34,908 nt of DNA from Bacteroides ovatus (GCA_030844565.1 JAUUNK010000030.1:1-34908), one strand, 5' to 3'; counted from the stretch's first letter, positions 1 to 7,786 are shown. Notes: a model not told the origin generated them from the sequence alone. Translations and numbers: made by a program.

Positions 1-1
1 G

Positions 2-76
2 ATCGCAGCACAAGAGTACGTGGAAGGAAAGATTTATTATAGAAACCCGTCGAAGGAAAAAGAAAAACTTCAATAA
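2..76 (+). CDS. rpoZ: C-terminal tail of probable RNA polymerase omega subunit (partial)
   Basis: An open frame enters from the left edge and stops with TAA at 74-76; it encodes 24 residues ending EYVEGKIYYRNPSKEKEKLQ. From memory this matches the end of the small omega/Rpb6-like RNA polymerase subunit of Bacteroides, which binds the beta' subunit and helps core assembly. In Bacteroides genomes that gene is commonly followed by a DUF4293 gene, as here. The start and most of the protein lie outside the window, so the call rests on the tail and the neighbour only. Confidence 0.55.
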   Translation: MAAQEYVEGKIYYRNPSKEKEKLQ

Positions 77-104
77 CTTTCTTTTCCCTTACGGTTAAAG
101 AGAT

Positions 105-162
105 AATAGTCAAGTAGTAGGGTAGGGAAACTATGGTTTCATACTTTTATTGCTTGACTATT
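105..162 (+). terminator. Possible terminator after the omega gene
   Basis: AATAGTCAAG at 105-114 pairs perfectly with CTTGACTATT at 153-162, and TTTTG follows. The 38-base loop is long for an intrinsic terminator, although a small inner AAAC/GTTT stem (128-131, 136-139) could shorten it. Confidence 0.35.
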
Positions 163-223
163 TTGTTCTATATCCTGTTGTGATGAATAACTTAATTTAT
201 AATACTTAAATCATCGAATATTT

Positions 224-667
224 ATGATTCAGAGAATTCAAAGCGTTTATTTATTGATTGTGACTGCCCTTTTGGTTGCCGCCTTGTGTTTACCTATGGG
301 TAGCTTTACGGATGCCCAGGGAATCCATGCGTTTAAATCGCTGGGAGTGGAATTAGCAAACGGTTATCAGTCCACTTGGGGATTATTTACTATCTTGATG
401 TTAAGTGCGATTGTTGCATTTGCTACGATTTTCCTTTACCGGAACCGTATCTTGCAGATTCGTATGTCAATATTCAATAGCCTTTTGTTAATAGGGTATT
501 ATCTAGCCTTTTTGGCTTTTTATATCGCTTTTAAGAATGAGGGCACTACTTTCCAGATTCATTGGGCATTATCTTTCCCTTTGATAGCAATTATCTTGAA
601 TTATTTAGCTATCCGGGCGATTGGCCGTGACGAGGTGATGGTGAAAGCGGCAGATAGGTTGAGATAA
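224..667 (+). CDS. DUF4293 family membrane protein
   Basis: A 147-residue inner-membrane protein of unknown function. Four hydrophobic segments are visible, at about residues 6-25, 50-72, 80-103 and 113-131, separated by short charged loops such as YRNRILQIRMS. The start MIQRIQSVYLL is typical of the DUF4293 family, which is almost confined to Bacteroidota and has no established activity. It sits 147 bases after the probable omega gene and may share its transcript if the hairpin at 105-162 leaks. It converges on the OmpA-like lipoprotein gene across a shared terminator. No catalytic motif is visible. The family assignment is fairly sure; the role is unknown. Confidence 0.85.
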   Translation: MIQRIQSVYLLIVTALLVAALCLPMGSFTDAQGIHAFKSLGVELANGYQSTWGLFTILMLSAIVAFATIFLYRNRILQIRMSIFNSLLLIGYYLAFLAFYIAFKNEGTTFQIHWALSFPLIAIILNYLAIRAIGRDEVMVKAADRLR

Positions 668-687
668 GGTTGAGATTAGATACTAAT

Positions 688-751
688 AAAAGGGGCGGTC
701 TCTATAACGGAACAGAGACTGCCTCTTTTGTGTTTTGAAGCAGTCTCTGTT
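688..751. terminator. Bidirectional terminator with two exclusive stems
   Basis: Bases 688-703 pair with 714-729 (16 positions, two wobble-type differences) and TTTT ends the right arm, fitting termination of the DUF4293 gene. The middle segment AACAGAGACTGC (711-722) also pairs perfectly with GCAGTCTCTGTT (740-751), giving a second, mutually exclusive hairpin that could serve the converging minus-strand gene. Confidence 0.7.
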
Positions 752-775
752 TTATGATATGAAGGGAAGTCGCTT

Positions 776-1450
776 TTATCTGCCGGCTTCTGCATTTTTA
801 ATCATCTGTTCGCTGGCGTACATATACACTTCTACGCGGCGGTTCTGTTCGGGAGTTTCAGCCTCGTTGTATTGAGAATATCCCACTCCTTTTACTTCTT
901 TGAATTGCGAAGGAGATACACCGCATTGCTCTAAGTATTTTTGCACAGCAAAAGCGCGGTTGTTGGATACTTTCTGGTTTGCTTCGTACGTACCTACTTT
1001 ATCAGTATGACCTATAACCGCAATATCGATGGTCGGGTCTTCTTTCAGCACGTTTGCAAATTCAGCCAAAGCTGTTTTGGAGTTACTGCTAAGAGTAGAA
1101 GAGTTGAACGGGAAGAGGATACCTGAACTGAAAGTTACTTTTACAGCGGCAAGTCCGTTGTTGTCAGTTACTTGCTCAACTTGAGCGCCTTGGATTTTTG
1201 CAGCTTCCTCTGCTTTTTTATCCATCTTGCGACCAATCAAAGCACCTGCACCACCACCTACTGCCGTACCAATGGCAGCTCCGATAGCAGCGCCTTTTCC
1301 TTTACCGGCAATACCACCGATAATGGCGCCTAATGCAGCACCCGAACCGGCACCGATTGCACCACCTTTAGCAGTGTTGTTCATGCTGGCACAACCACTG
1401 AATATTAAAGCCACGCACATAAATAGAGCAATGAATTTCATTTTCTTCAT
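776..1450 (-). CDS. OmpA-family lipoprotein with glycine-zipper domain
   Basis: A 224-residue outer-membrane lipoprotein likely to anchor the envelope to peptidoglycan. The signal peptide ends in the lipobox LIFSGC, so Cys20 would be lipidated. Residues about 28-75 form a glycine zipper rich in GAAxGAxxGxxxG patterns, ending in the basic stretch RKMDKKAEE. The C-terminal OmpA/MotB domain (about 105-215) shows FNSSTLSSNSKTAL, IAVIGHTDKVGT and the peptidoglycan-binding signature NNRAFAVQKYL with NRRVEVYM. The length is normal for the family. It is transcribed alone from a clear Bacteroides-type -7 element 53 bases upstream. A short open frame on the opposite strand (1227-1457) is only the alanine/proline-rich shadow of the zipper. 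Confidence 0.93.
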   Translation of the reverse strand: MKKMKFIALFMCVALIFSGCASMNNTAKGGAIGAGSGAALGAIIGGIAGKGKGAAIGAAIGTAVGGGAGALIGRKMDKKAEEAAKIQGAQVEQVTDNNGLAAVKVTFSSGILFPFNSSTLSSNSKTALAEFANVLKEDPTIDIAVIGHTDKVGTYEANQKVSNNRAFAVQKYLEQCGVSPSQFKEVKGVGYSQYNEAETPEQNRRVEVYMYASEQMIKNAEAGR

Positions 1451-1502
1451 AACGTAATTTTTTAATTAAGTTTACTATTTAAATTCTTTATGAATAACAA
1501 TG

Positions 1503-1510
1503 CAAAGATA
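1503..1510 (-). promoter_or_regulatory. -7 promoter element of the OmpA lipoprotein gene
   Basis: On the minus strand this reads TATCTTTG, a full match to the Bacteroides -7 consensus TAnnTTTG, 53 bases before the ATG. No convincing TTTG is seen at -33. Confidence 0.65.
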
Positions 1511-1592
1511 CTTATTATTCACAAAAAGCCCTCTTTTTAAGTTAAAAAAACCACGGAACACTCTTTATATTCGTTAAAACTATCTGCCCTAA

Positions 1593-2939
1593 TCATTCTT
1601 CTTTCCTGATATTCAGTACCTTCTTACGAATGAGAACAAACCAACTTAAAAGGATTAATCCTTTGGCTATTGTGGTAAAAGAAACTGCCCACCATATACC
1701 TTCTACACCCATCCCCATACCGATCAGCAGGATGGCAAGTGGGATGCGCAGATAGTTGCAGGTGATACTGACGATAGCAGGCGGAACAGTACGCCCGATG
1801 CCATAGAACACACCTTGCATCGTGATTTCCAACATCATAAAGAGTTGTGAATAACCGTCTATTCGCAAAAAGACTCCTCCTGCCTGATAGGCTGCGGGTT
1901 CAGGCACGAAGATCGAAAATATTTCATTGCCAAAGAAAATAAAAAGCAGAGTACAGATGCTGCCGAATATGCCTGTCATCCAAAGTGTGGTATGCCATGC
2001 TTTTAAGGTACGTTTTATTTGACCTGCTGCATAATTTTGGGCAATGAAGGCACTCAAGCCCGTAGAGAATCCTTGCGAGGTGTTCCAGGTGATGGCTTCT
2101 ATCTGTCCTCCGGTAGTGAAAGTCATCAGCCCGATATGCCCTCCCTGTTCGGCAGCGGTGCGGCATAAAAACATATTAACGAAAGCAAACAGGGTATTGA
2201 GTGTTGCAACAGGAAGTCCTAGTTTAAGGATTCGATGGGTATATTTCTTTTTAAGAGAAGTAAAGAATGAAAATCCGCCCAGCAGCTTATCCCGGTAACG
2301 GAGTTGATAAACAAATATCCCGAACACTACTGCTTGCGATAACCATGTGGCGTAGGCTGCTCCATTGGTCCCCCAGTGAAAGCCGAAAATGAAAAGCGGA
2401 TCGAGAATAATATTCAGTATCAAGCCCGTACCGCTGATATAGAAAGGTACTTTGCTACGGCCCGATGCATTGTATATGCCGGTGAAAGCTGCCGATAAAA
2501 ATATAAATGGGAGCGCAGTCGAGATGATACGCAAGTAATCTACTGCATTCTGCGTGATATGTTCTTCTAGCTTGTAAAGACTGATAATGGGTGTAGCGAG
2601 TACGAATAACAACCCTCCCCAGCAGAGCGAGAGAAGGAGTGCGATAGTAATGTTATGGGAAGCGAAGTGCCGGGCATCTTCCTGATTCTGCGCACCGATG
2701 GATTGTCCTACGCTGACTTCGGCTCCTACCTTATTTAATAAGGAAATGGAACCGGACATCCAGGTCAATATACCTACTGAACCTATTGCGGCTACAGATT
2801 CGCTCCCTAGCCGTCCTACCCATGCCATGTCTGTCAGGCTATACGCCATTTGTATAAACGAGGTAGCCATAATAGGCATTGCCAGATTAAAAAGCTGTCG
2901 GTTGATAGGTCCGTGAGTCAGGTTTTTCGTTCCTTGCAT
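1593..2939 (-). CDS. MATE family multidrug/cation antiporter
   Basis: A 448-residue inner-membrane exporter of the MATE superfamily (Na+- or H+-coupled efflux of drugs or other organic cations). The full length and about twelve hydrophobic segments are present, in the usual two-bundle layout. N-terminal hallmarks are LTHGPINRQLFNLAMPIMAT and DMAWVGRLGSESVAAIG; the second half begins near ILKLGLPVATLNTLFAFVNM, with GFSTGLSAFIAQNYAAGQ. The cytoplasmic tail is basic (FVLIRKKVLNIRKEE). It is a single gene, divergent from the esterase gene at 3028, with a strong -7 element about 26 bases upstream of the ATG. The substrate cannot be told from sequence. Confidence 0.93.
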   Translation of the reverse strand: MQGTKNLTHGPINRQLFNLAMPIMATSFIQMAYSLTDMAWVGRLGSESVAAIGSVGILTWMSGSISLLNKVGAEVSVGQSIGAQNQEDARHFASHNITIALLLSLCWGGLLFVLATPIISLYKLEEHITQNAVDYLRIISTALPFIFLSAAFTGIYNASGRSKVPFYISGTGLILNIILDPLFIFGFHWGTNGAAYATWLSQAVVFGIFVYQLRYRDKLLGGFSFFTSLKKKYTHRILKLGLPVATLNTLFAFVNMFLCRTAAEQGGHIGLMTFTTGGQIEAITWNTSQGFSTGLSAFIAQNYAAGQIKRTLKAWHTTLWMTGIFGSICTLLFIFFGNEIFSIFVPEPAAYQAGGVFLRIDGYSQLFMMLEITMQGVFYGIGRTVPPAIVSITCNYLRIPLAILLIGMGMGVEGIWWAVSFTTIAKGLILLSWFVLIRKKVLNIRKEE

Positions 2940-2964
2940 AAATTTTTCCTTTTAAAATGAGGGG

Positions 2965-2972
2965 CAAAGATA
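2965..2972 (-). promoter_or_regulatory. -7 element of MATE gene in a divergent promoter region
   Basis: The minus strand reads TATCTTTG. On the plus strand TACCTTCG (2983-2990) is a weaker candidate -7 for the esterase gene at 3028. The two elements lie 10 bases apart, so the opposing promoters would compete for polymerase. Confidence 0.6.
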
Positions 2973-3027
2973 CACAAAATTGCTACCTTCGTAGTCTTAT
3001 TAATCAATCAAAATAAAAGTAAATACC

Positions 3028-4425
3028 ATGAAAAAAGTATTTTCAGTCTTAATTCTTGTTGTTTTATTTTTGTTGGCGGGGGCAAATGTAATTGCTCAAA
3101 GTGCGCCAAAACCGTTTGATATTGATAAACCTTCTCTGCGGGTATTCCTCCCTTCACCGGAGATTGCCACCGGGCGGGCTGTTCTTGCTCTTCCTGGAGG
3201 TGGATATAGCGGGCTGGCTTATCAGCACGAAGGATATGATTGGGCGCCTTATTTTAATAAGCAAGGAATTGCGCTTGTAGTACTCAAGTATCGCATGCCC
3301 AATGGGAACCCCACTCTTCCGATTTCCGATGCCGAAGCTGCTATGAAAATGTTGCGTGACAGCGCAGAAGTATGGAATATCAATCCTGCTGATATTGGTA
3401 TTATGGGCTCATCGGCAGGAGGGCACCTTGCCTCTACGATTGCTACTCACAGCTGTCCCGAACTGCGTCCCGATTTTCAAATTTTGTTCTATCCGGTCAT
3501 CACTATGGATAAGTCTTATACCCATAGGGGATCGCATGATAATCTGCTGGGAAAAGATGCTAGTCCAGAGTTAGAGAATCAGTTTTCCAATGAAAAGCAA
3601 GTGACTAAAGAGACTCCGAGAGCTTTCATCGCTTATAGTGACGATGACAAGGCTGTTCCTCCTGCCAATGGAGTGAACTATTATCTAGCCTTGCATAAGA
3701 AAGGTATACCTGCCGTTCTTCATATTTATCCTACCGGAGGTCATGGTTGGGGAATCCGCGAGAGCTTCTTGTATAAGAGTGAGATGTTAAGCGACTTGTC
3801 TGCCTGGTTGCGTAGCTTCAAGGCTCCGCAGAAAGATGCTGTCCGTGTGGCTTGTGTAGGCAACAGTATCACTTTCGGAGCCGGTATCAAGGACCCGAAA
3901 AGAAATAGCTATCCGTCCGTTTTAGCTCGTATGCTGGGCGACCGTTATTGGGTGCGAAACTTCGGTGTCAGTGCCCGTACCCTCATGAACAAAGGTGATC
4001 ATCCTTATATGAAGGAGAAAGCTTACAGCGACGCCCAAGCCTTCAATCCAGACGTGGTAATTATTAAACTGGGGACAAACGACAGTAAAGAACAGAACTG
4101 GAAGTATAAAGCAGATTATACGAAAGATTTACAATCGATGATTGACACCTTCAAGAGTTTGCCTTCTAACCCCAAGATTTACCTTTGCTATCCTTCCAAG
4201 GCATATATGGCAGGGAACAGCATTAATGATAACATCATTTCTAAAGAGATTATTCCTATGATAGCAAAGGTGGCTAAAAAGAACAAACTTCCTATTATAG
4301 ACTTGCATTCTGCTATGGACGGCAAGCCGGAATTGTTTCCCGATAAGATTCATCCCAATGAAAAGGGGGCAGAGATAATGGCAGGAGTGGTTTGTAAAGC
4401 CATTAAAGAAGGAGAGAGACAATAG
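3028..4425 (+). CDS. Secreted two-domain esterase: alpha/beta hydrolase plus SGNH hydrolase
   Basis: A 465-residue exported protein with two esterase folds, probably removing O-acetyl or similar ester groups from glycans. The signal peptide is MKKVFSVLILVVLFLLAGAN with cleavage near VIAQ (residue 24). Domain 1 (about 30-268) is an alpha/beta hydrolase of the acetyl-xylan esterase/BD-FAE type: oxyanion motif LPGGGY (55-60), nucleophile elbow GSSAG with Ser129, acid among SDDD (204-207), and His239 in GGHGW. Domain 2 (about 271-465) is an SGNH hydrolase: GNS with Ser280, Gly313 in the NFG block, GTND with Asn351, and DKIHPN with Asp439 and His442. Both catalytic sets look complete. It is transcribed alone, bounded by a perfect 20-base-pair terminator. 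The acetyl specificity is inferred; carbohydrate or sialate O-acetyl groups are possible targets. Confidence 0.88.
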   Translation: MKKVFSVLILVVLFLLAGANVIAQSAPKPFDIDKPSLRVFLPSPEIATGRAVLALPGGGYSGLAYQHEGYDWAPYFNKQGIALVVLKYRMPNGNPTLPISDAEAAMKMLRDSAEVWNINPADIGIMGSSAGGHLASTIATHSCPELRPDFQILFYPVITMDKSYTHRGSHDNLLGKDASPELENQFSNEKQVTKETPRAFIAYSDDDKAVPPANGVNYYLALHKKGIPAVLHIYPTGGHGWGIRESFLYKSEMLSDLSAWLRSFKAPQKDAVRVACVGNSITFGAGIKDPKRNSYPSVLARMLGDRYWVRNFGVSARTLMNKGDHPYMKEKAYSDAQAFNPDVVIIKLGTNDSKEQNWKYKADYTKDLQSMIDTFKSLPSNPKIYLCYPSKAYMAGNSINDNIISKEIIPMIAKVAKKNKLPIIDLHSAMDGKPELFPDKIHPNEKGAEIMAGVVCKAIKEGERQ

Positions 4426-4446
4426 TTCCTTATACAAGAAACTCTT

Positions 4447-4490
4447 CTAATGAGAAAAGCCTTGAAATAATTCAAGGCTTTTCTCATTAG
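4447..4490. terminator. Perfect 20-bp terminator hairpin between converging genes
   Basis: Bases 4447-4466 and 4471-4490 are exact reverse complements around the loop ATAA. Each arm holds a run of T or A (GCTTTTCTC / GAGAAAAGC). It lies 22 bases after the esterase stop and about 100 bases after the Fpg-like stop on the other strand, so it can end both transcripts. Confidence 0.85.
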
Positions 4491-4589
4491 TTTGGTTTGT
4501 CTATATGGTTGAATATGAGAAGCAATTTATAATAATATGGATAGTAACCTTCTCATGCATAGAATATATAAAGGACTTACTAGAAACTT

Positions 4590-5429
4590 TTACTCCAATA
4601 ATTGGCAACCTCGGCAATAGTAAATGCTTCCTCCCAAATAGTTCTCCTTTACAATGGTTTCTCCGCAGCGCGGACAAGCCAGACCTGCAGTGTCTTTAGA
4701 AAGACAAGCTACGTATTTCCCATTCTTTCCAAACAAGTCTGTTTCCGTATTACGTCCGCCTTGGCGATAGATGTCGTCCATTGTTTCCTTTATCTGGTAG
4801 AATAGACTTTCTTTTTCTTTATTTGTCAGTGCGGCTATCTTTTTCTTGGGATGAATATGTGTGTGGTAAAGAATATCTTGCAGTACACCGTTGCCTAGTC
4901 CTGGGATGGTCTGTTCAGTAGCTAGAAAAGCTTTGGATGATTTTTTCTGTGCACCTTCTGCATTGATGAGTTCGAGGAAATATTCTTTGGAGAAAGCATC
5001 GGTCATTACTTGTGGTTTGCTTTTGGCTATTCGGTAATAGTCGAAGAGTTTGCCGTACGTTGCATTCTTATCATAGCATGCCAGTCCACCATACATCCTG
5101 ACAGAAGCAACCAGACAACTTTCGTCCTCGAAAGCTATAAGTAACTGATGTTTGGCTGGTAGTTTGGTTCCGGGAGTAAGATAGCGTAGGTTTACGCCAT
5201 CAGTGAGAACCAGTACTTTGTCGCCTATTGTTATTTCTACCATGCCGCCTTGGGGCTGGGCACAATCTATGGTCTTGCCGGATAACCATTTGACATACTC
5301 CTCGGAACTGCCAGTGAACCAAGCAAATTTGTGAGGAGTAAACTGAGTGAATACATCTGTGATTTTTTTCCCTCTCACTGTTTCATTGAGTTGTTCGCTA
5401 AGAAAGCGGGCTTCGGGAGCTTCTATCAT
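4590..5429 (-). CDS. Fpg/Nei-like DNA glycosylase family protein lacking the usual catalytic proline
   Basis: A 279-residue member of the Fpg/Nei fold, often annotated endonuclease VIII or formamidopyrimidine-DNA glycosylase, enzymes that excise oxidised bases. It has the helix-two-turn-helix TEQTIPGLGNGVLQDILYHT and a C-terminal zinc finger C252-x2-C255-x16-C272-x2-C275. However, the N-terminus is MIEAPEA rather than MPELPE, so the Pro nucleophile is Ile while the following Glu3 is kept. The finger-loop Arg (five residues before the third Cys in E. coli Fpg) is Gly267, and the Lys of the RRAKY block is replaced within QPQGGMVEI. From memory a clade with similar MIE-PEA and GGMVEI motifs occurs in Firmicutes, so this is not simple decay. 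DNA binding is likely; glycosylase/lyase activity of the usual kind is doubtful. It is monocistronic with a clean promoter. Confidence 0.85.
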   Translation of the reverse strand: MIEAPEARFLSEQLNETVRGKKITDVFTQFTPHKFAWFTGSSEEYVKWLSGKTIDCAQPQGGMVEITIGDKVLVLTDGVNLRYLTPGTKLPAKHQLLIAFEDESCLVASVRMYGGLACYDKNATYGKLFDYYRIAKSKPQVMTDAFSKEYFLELINAEGAQKKSSKAFLATEQTIPGLGNGVLQDILYHTHIHPKKKIAALTNKEKESLFYQIKETMDDIYRQGGRNTETDLFGKNGKYVACLSKDTAGLACPRCGETIVKENYLGGSIYYCRGCQLLE

Positions 5430-5460
5430 CTTTTCTTCTTTTGGGTATTTAGTATACGTG

Positions 5461-5491
5461 CAAAGTTAGCCTTATTTGGCATCCTTCCAAA
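5461..5491 (-). promoter_or_regulatory. Promoter of the Fpg-like gene (-33 and -7)
   Basis: On the minus strand TTTG (5488-5491) and TAACTTTG (5461-5468) are separated by 19 bases, matching the Bacteroides sigma-70-type consensus in both boxes and spacing. The ATG lies 31 bases downstream. Confidence 0.75.
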
Positions 5492-5545
5492 AACATTTCC
5501 GGCATTTTATACGTTTTTCTTATAAGATATATAACACTATACACT

Positions 5546-5815
5546 ATGGATTACCAAATTATACATCAGCCCGACCTGAAATTATTCAGAACACAAGTAG
5601 ACGATCGTACCGCCTTTGTAGAATATCGCCTTTTAGGAGAGTATCTTGATATTATCCATACCATTGTCCCTCCGCCTATTGAGGGAAGAGGAATTGCAGC
5701 TGCTTTGGTAAAGGCTGCTTATGAGTATGCATTGGCTAATGGAATGAAACCTAAAGCTACTTGTTCTTATGCTGTGAGATGGCTGGAGCGGCATCCGGAA
5801 TTTATATCTGGATAA
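5546..5815 (+). CDS. Small GNAT-fold N-acetyltransferase (YidJ/Gtn-like)
   Basis: An 89-residue minimal GNAT domain of the YidJ-like type, which typically holds a single acetyl-CoA site and no added substrate domain. The core is VEYRLLGEYLDIIHTIVPPPIEGRGIAAALVKAAYEYA, where PIEGRGIAAAL is the pyrophosphate-binding loop (R/Q-x-x-G-x-G/A). It is followed by MKPKATCSYAVRWLERHPEF, whose KATCSYAxxWLxxHPE pattern is characteristic of this subfamily. The length is normal for the group. Promoter and partner are not evident. It is divergent from the Fpg-like gene, with 116 bases between the two starts. The acceptor is unknown, as for the whole family. Confidence 0.88.
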   Translation: MDYQIIHQPDLKLFRTQVDDRTAFVEYRLLGEYLDIIHTIVPPPIEGRGIAAALVKAAYEYALANGMKPKATCSYAVRWLERHPEFISG

Positions 5816-6010
5816 CGAATGTATATTTTTTCCTACACCAAATCTGGGAATCCTCGGCTTTTGCTTTCTGCCTATACTCATATAATAATCATACAAATGT
5901 GAAGGAATGCGAAGCGTAAGATACAGTGAATGAGATGATTAATTCTATCTTTTGGGCAATATCCCTCTGTCTTTGGAGTACTCCTGAAAGATGGGTATAA
6001 CTTCTTTTTA

Positions 6011-6098
6011 GGATAGCTACACCATAAGGGTCGGATGGTGTAGCCATAACGAGCGGATGGCTACACCATCCTAGTGAAAGGGTGTAGCCATCCTGAGT
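6011..6098. repeat. Array A: four 22-bp units with alternating GCTACACC / GGTGTAGC cores
   Basis: Units start at 6011, 6033, 6055 and 6077, exactly 22 bases apart. Each has a near-palindromic core, GGATGGCTACACCATCC in unit 3; the central CTACA alternates with TGTAG from unit to unit. Neighbouring units therefore pair: 6033-6047 with 6057-6071 (15 bp perfect), 6055-6067 with 6081-6093 (13 bp perfect), and 6016-6025 with 6035-6044 (10 bp). A degenerate extra unit may precede (5989-6010). The array lies in the 317-base gap between converging genes, where I see nothing else apart from a GGAGTACTCC palindrome at 5975-5984. It could act as a bidirectional terminator. Confidence 0.85.
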
Positions 6099-6132
6099 GT
6101 TGTATAAATTAAGACAAATATTCCGTTGTACC

Positions 6133-7704
6133 TTATCCGTTTTGCAGAATATCTTCTTTTTCCGGAGCTAAGGGTTCCGGTCGGCTGTTAGGATCCAAAG
6201 GATTGAAATAATAGATGTTCATGGTATCCAGATAGCGAAGGAAGACAGGCAAGCGTTGCATAAACAAGCTACATTCTTTTCTTTTTTCGAGTGTCCATGC
6301 TGCTTCGGCAAGGGCGATTAGGCGGGGAAAAGTCATAAAGTCCAGTCGCTTTTTATCGGCTACGCGTTCGGTCCACAAAGACATTTGCATGCCTAAGATT
6401 TGATCTTCGTATTTCTCGGTGAGATGATGAATAGGAGTAGGGAAGTTATAGAGATTTTCAATCGTATTGTATCCGTTCCATTGACGTCCCACTTTGTGAG
6501 AACCGAATTGGATGAAGTCCGCATACATGGGGCGGCGTGGAGTGAGGATAACACGGTATCCTTGTTCCAGAGCTTTGACTAATTGATTTTCTTTATCGTG
6601 TCTCCACCACATTACCACTGCTTTACTCGGCGAGACGCCTGCATCTACAATTTCATCCCAGCCAATCATCGTTTTACCTTTGGAAGCTACAATTTCCGAA
6701 GCCCGACGGATGAAATAATGTTCCAGTCCTTTCTCGTCCACCAGCTTCTTCTCCTGAATAAATTGTTGTATTTCAGGGTCGGTGAACCAACTTTGGTTTC
6801 CGTAGTGCACTTCATCTCCACCTATATGAATATAAGGAGAAGGAAACAGTTGTACGATCTCGTCCATCACATCACTGATAAACTGGTAAGTACTTTCACG
6901 ACAGGGATGGAAGGTGAAGTGTTCCCATCGTCCTTCGCCTCCGCCTGAATATTCAGGATAAGCTCTGCAGACAGCTGTGGCGTGCCCCGGCATATCAAAT
7001 TCGGGAATCACCATGATGTGGCGTTCGGCGGCATAGGCTACAATCTCTTTTATATCTTTCTGAGTATAGAAGGTGGGAGCAGCTTTCGGGTTGTGCCAGT
7101 TGCCTGTGGCGCCTTCTTTTGTAAGGCGAGGATACTTTTTGATTTCGATGCGCCAGCCCGGTTCATCGGTTAGATGCCAGTGGAACACATTTAATCGGAG
7201 CGAAGCCATGATGTCGAGATATTGTTTTACTTTTTCCTTGCCGAAGAAGTGGCGGCTTTCATCCAGCATAAACCCTCTCCATTGATAGCGTGGGGCATCT
7301 TGTATACGGCAGCAACGAATTTTTCCTTTTCCGAAACGTGCCAATTGCAGAAGTGCTTCCCTGGCATGGAAAAGACCCGGTTCGGAAGAGGATTGTAGCA
7401 GGATGGTGTCTGCTTTGACTTCGAGTGTGTATCCTTCTACATTTGCCGGAAGATCGGATAAGAGTTGAAGATAAACGATGTTGTGGGAAGGCTCCGGAGC
7501 GGACCATTCTTTTAATTCATCTGCCAAGCGGTTTGCAAGGTCGAGGGCATAGCCTTTATTTCCTTTTACTTCTGTGGCTGCATTGAGGGCAAAGGAACCT
7601 TTGCGCAGAGTGCTTGTTTGCGGAGTGGGGAATAATGTTTGTGCTGATAAAGAAGCGGTGGCCAGTCCTAGAAAGACGGCGAAGCAAATGGTGTTGAATC
7701 TCAT
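6133..7704 (-). CDS. Secreted GH20 beta-N-acetylhexosaminidase
   Basis: A 523-residue exo-glycosidase that removes terminal beta-linked GlcNAc or GalNAc. The signal peptide is MRFNTICFAVFLGLATASLSAQ (about 22 residues), pointing to the periplasm. An N-terminal GH20b-type domain (about 25-135) precedes the TIM barrel, which starts at APRYQWRGFMLDESRHFF. Barrel motifs are FHWHLTDEPGWRIEIKKYP (174-192), PEFDMPGHATA (234-244) and HIGGDEVHYG with the catalytic Asp297-Glu298 pair used in substrate-assisted catalysis. No C-terminal carbohydrate-binding module is present, so it is at the short end of Bacteroides GH20 enzymes. It is the last gene of the PUL, 117 bases after susD, separated by a strong hairpin and a possible internal promoter. 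Linkage and sugar preference are not decided by the sequence. Confidence 0.95.
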   Translation of the reverse strand: MRFNTICFAVFLGLATASLSAQTLFPTPQTSTLRKGSFALNAATEVKGNKGYALDLANRLADELKEWSAPEPSHNIVYLQLLSDLPANVEGYTLEVKADTILLQSSSEPGLFHAREALLQLARFGKGKIRCCRIQDAPRYQWRGFMLDESRHFFGKEKVKQYLDIMASLRLNVFHWHLTDEPGWRIEIKKYPRLTKEGATGNWHNPKAAPTFYTQKDIKEIVAYAAERHIMVIPEFDMPGHATAVCRAYPEYSGGGEGRWEHFTFHPCRESTYQFISDVMDEIVQLFPSPYIHIGGDEVHYGNQSWFTDPEIQQFIQEKKLVDEKGLEHYFIRRASEIVASKGKTMIGWDEIVDAGVSPSKAVVMWWRHDKENQLVKALEQGYRVILTPRRPMYADFIQFGSHKVGRQWNGYNTIENLYNFPTPIHHLTEKYEDQILGMQMSLWTERVADKKRLDFMTFPRLIALAEAAWTLEKRKECSLFMQRLPVFLRYLDTMNIYYFNPLDPNSRPEPLAPEKEDILQNG

Positions 7705-7741
7705 AGTTTTAATGTTTTTAGTTAGAGCATGTCCTTTATAG

Positions 7742-7786
7742 ATATTTCCCAGGGAAGAGAGAAAAACTCTCCTCCTTGGGAAATAT
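7742..7786 (-). promoter_or_regulatory. Long hairpin in the susD-GH20 gap
   Basis: Bases 7742-7761 and 7767-7786 form a 20-position stem (the outer ten pairs perfect, two inner mismatches) around AAAAA. No T-run follows on the minus strand, so it resembles an intercistronic processing or mRNA-stabilising hairpin more than a terminator. Confidence 0.55.

Noticed and set aside
5819..5902. A 27-codon plus-strand frame after the small acetyltransferase (MYIFSYTK...)
   Set aside because: No start signal, repetitive Ile/His end, and low information; treated as noise.
6011..6098. Array A (and arrays B, C) as CRISPR arrays
   Set aside because: The step is 22 bases with no constant repeat separated by unique spacers; units are degenerate and inverted relative to each other, and no cas gene is present.
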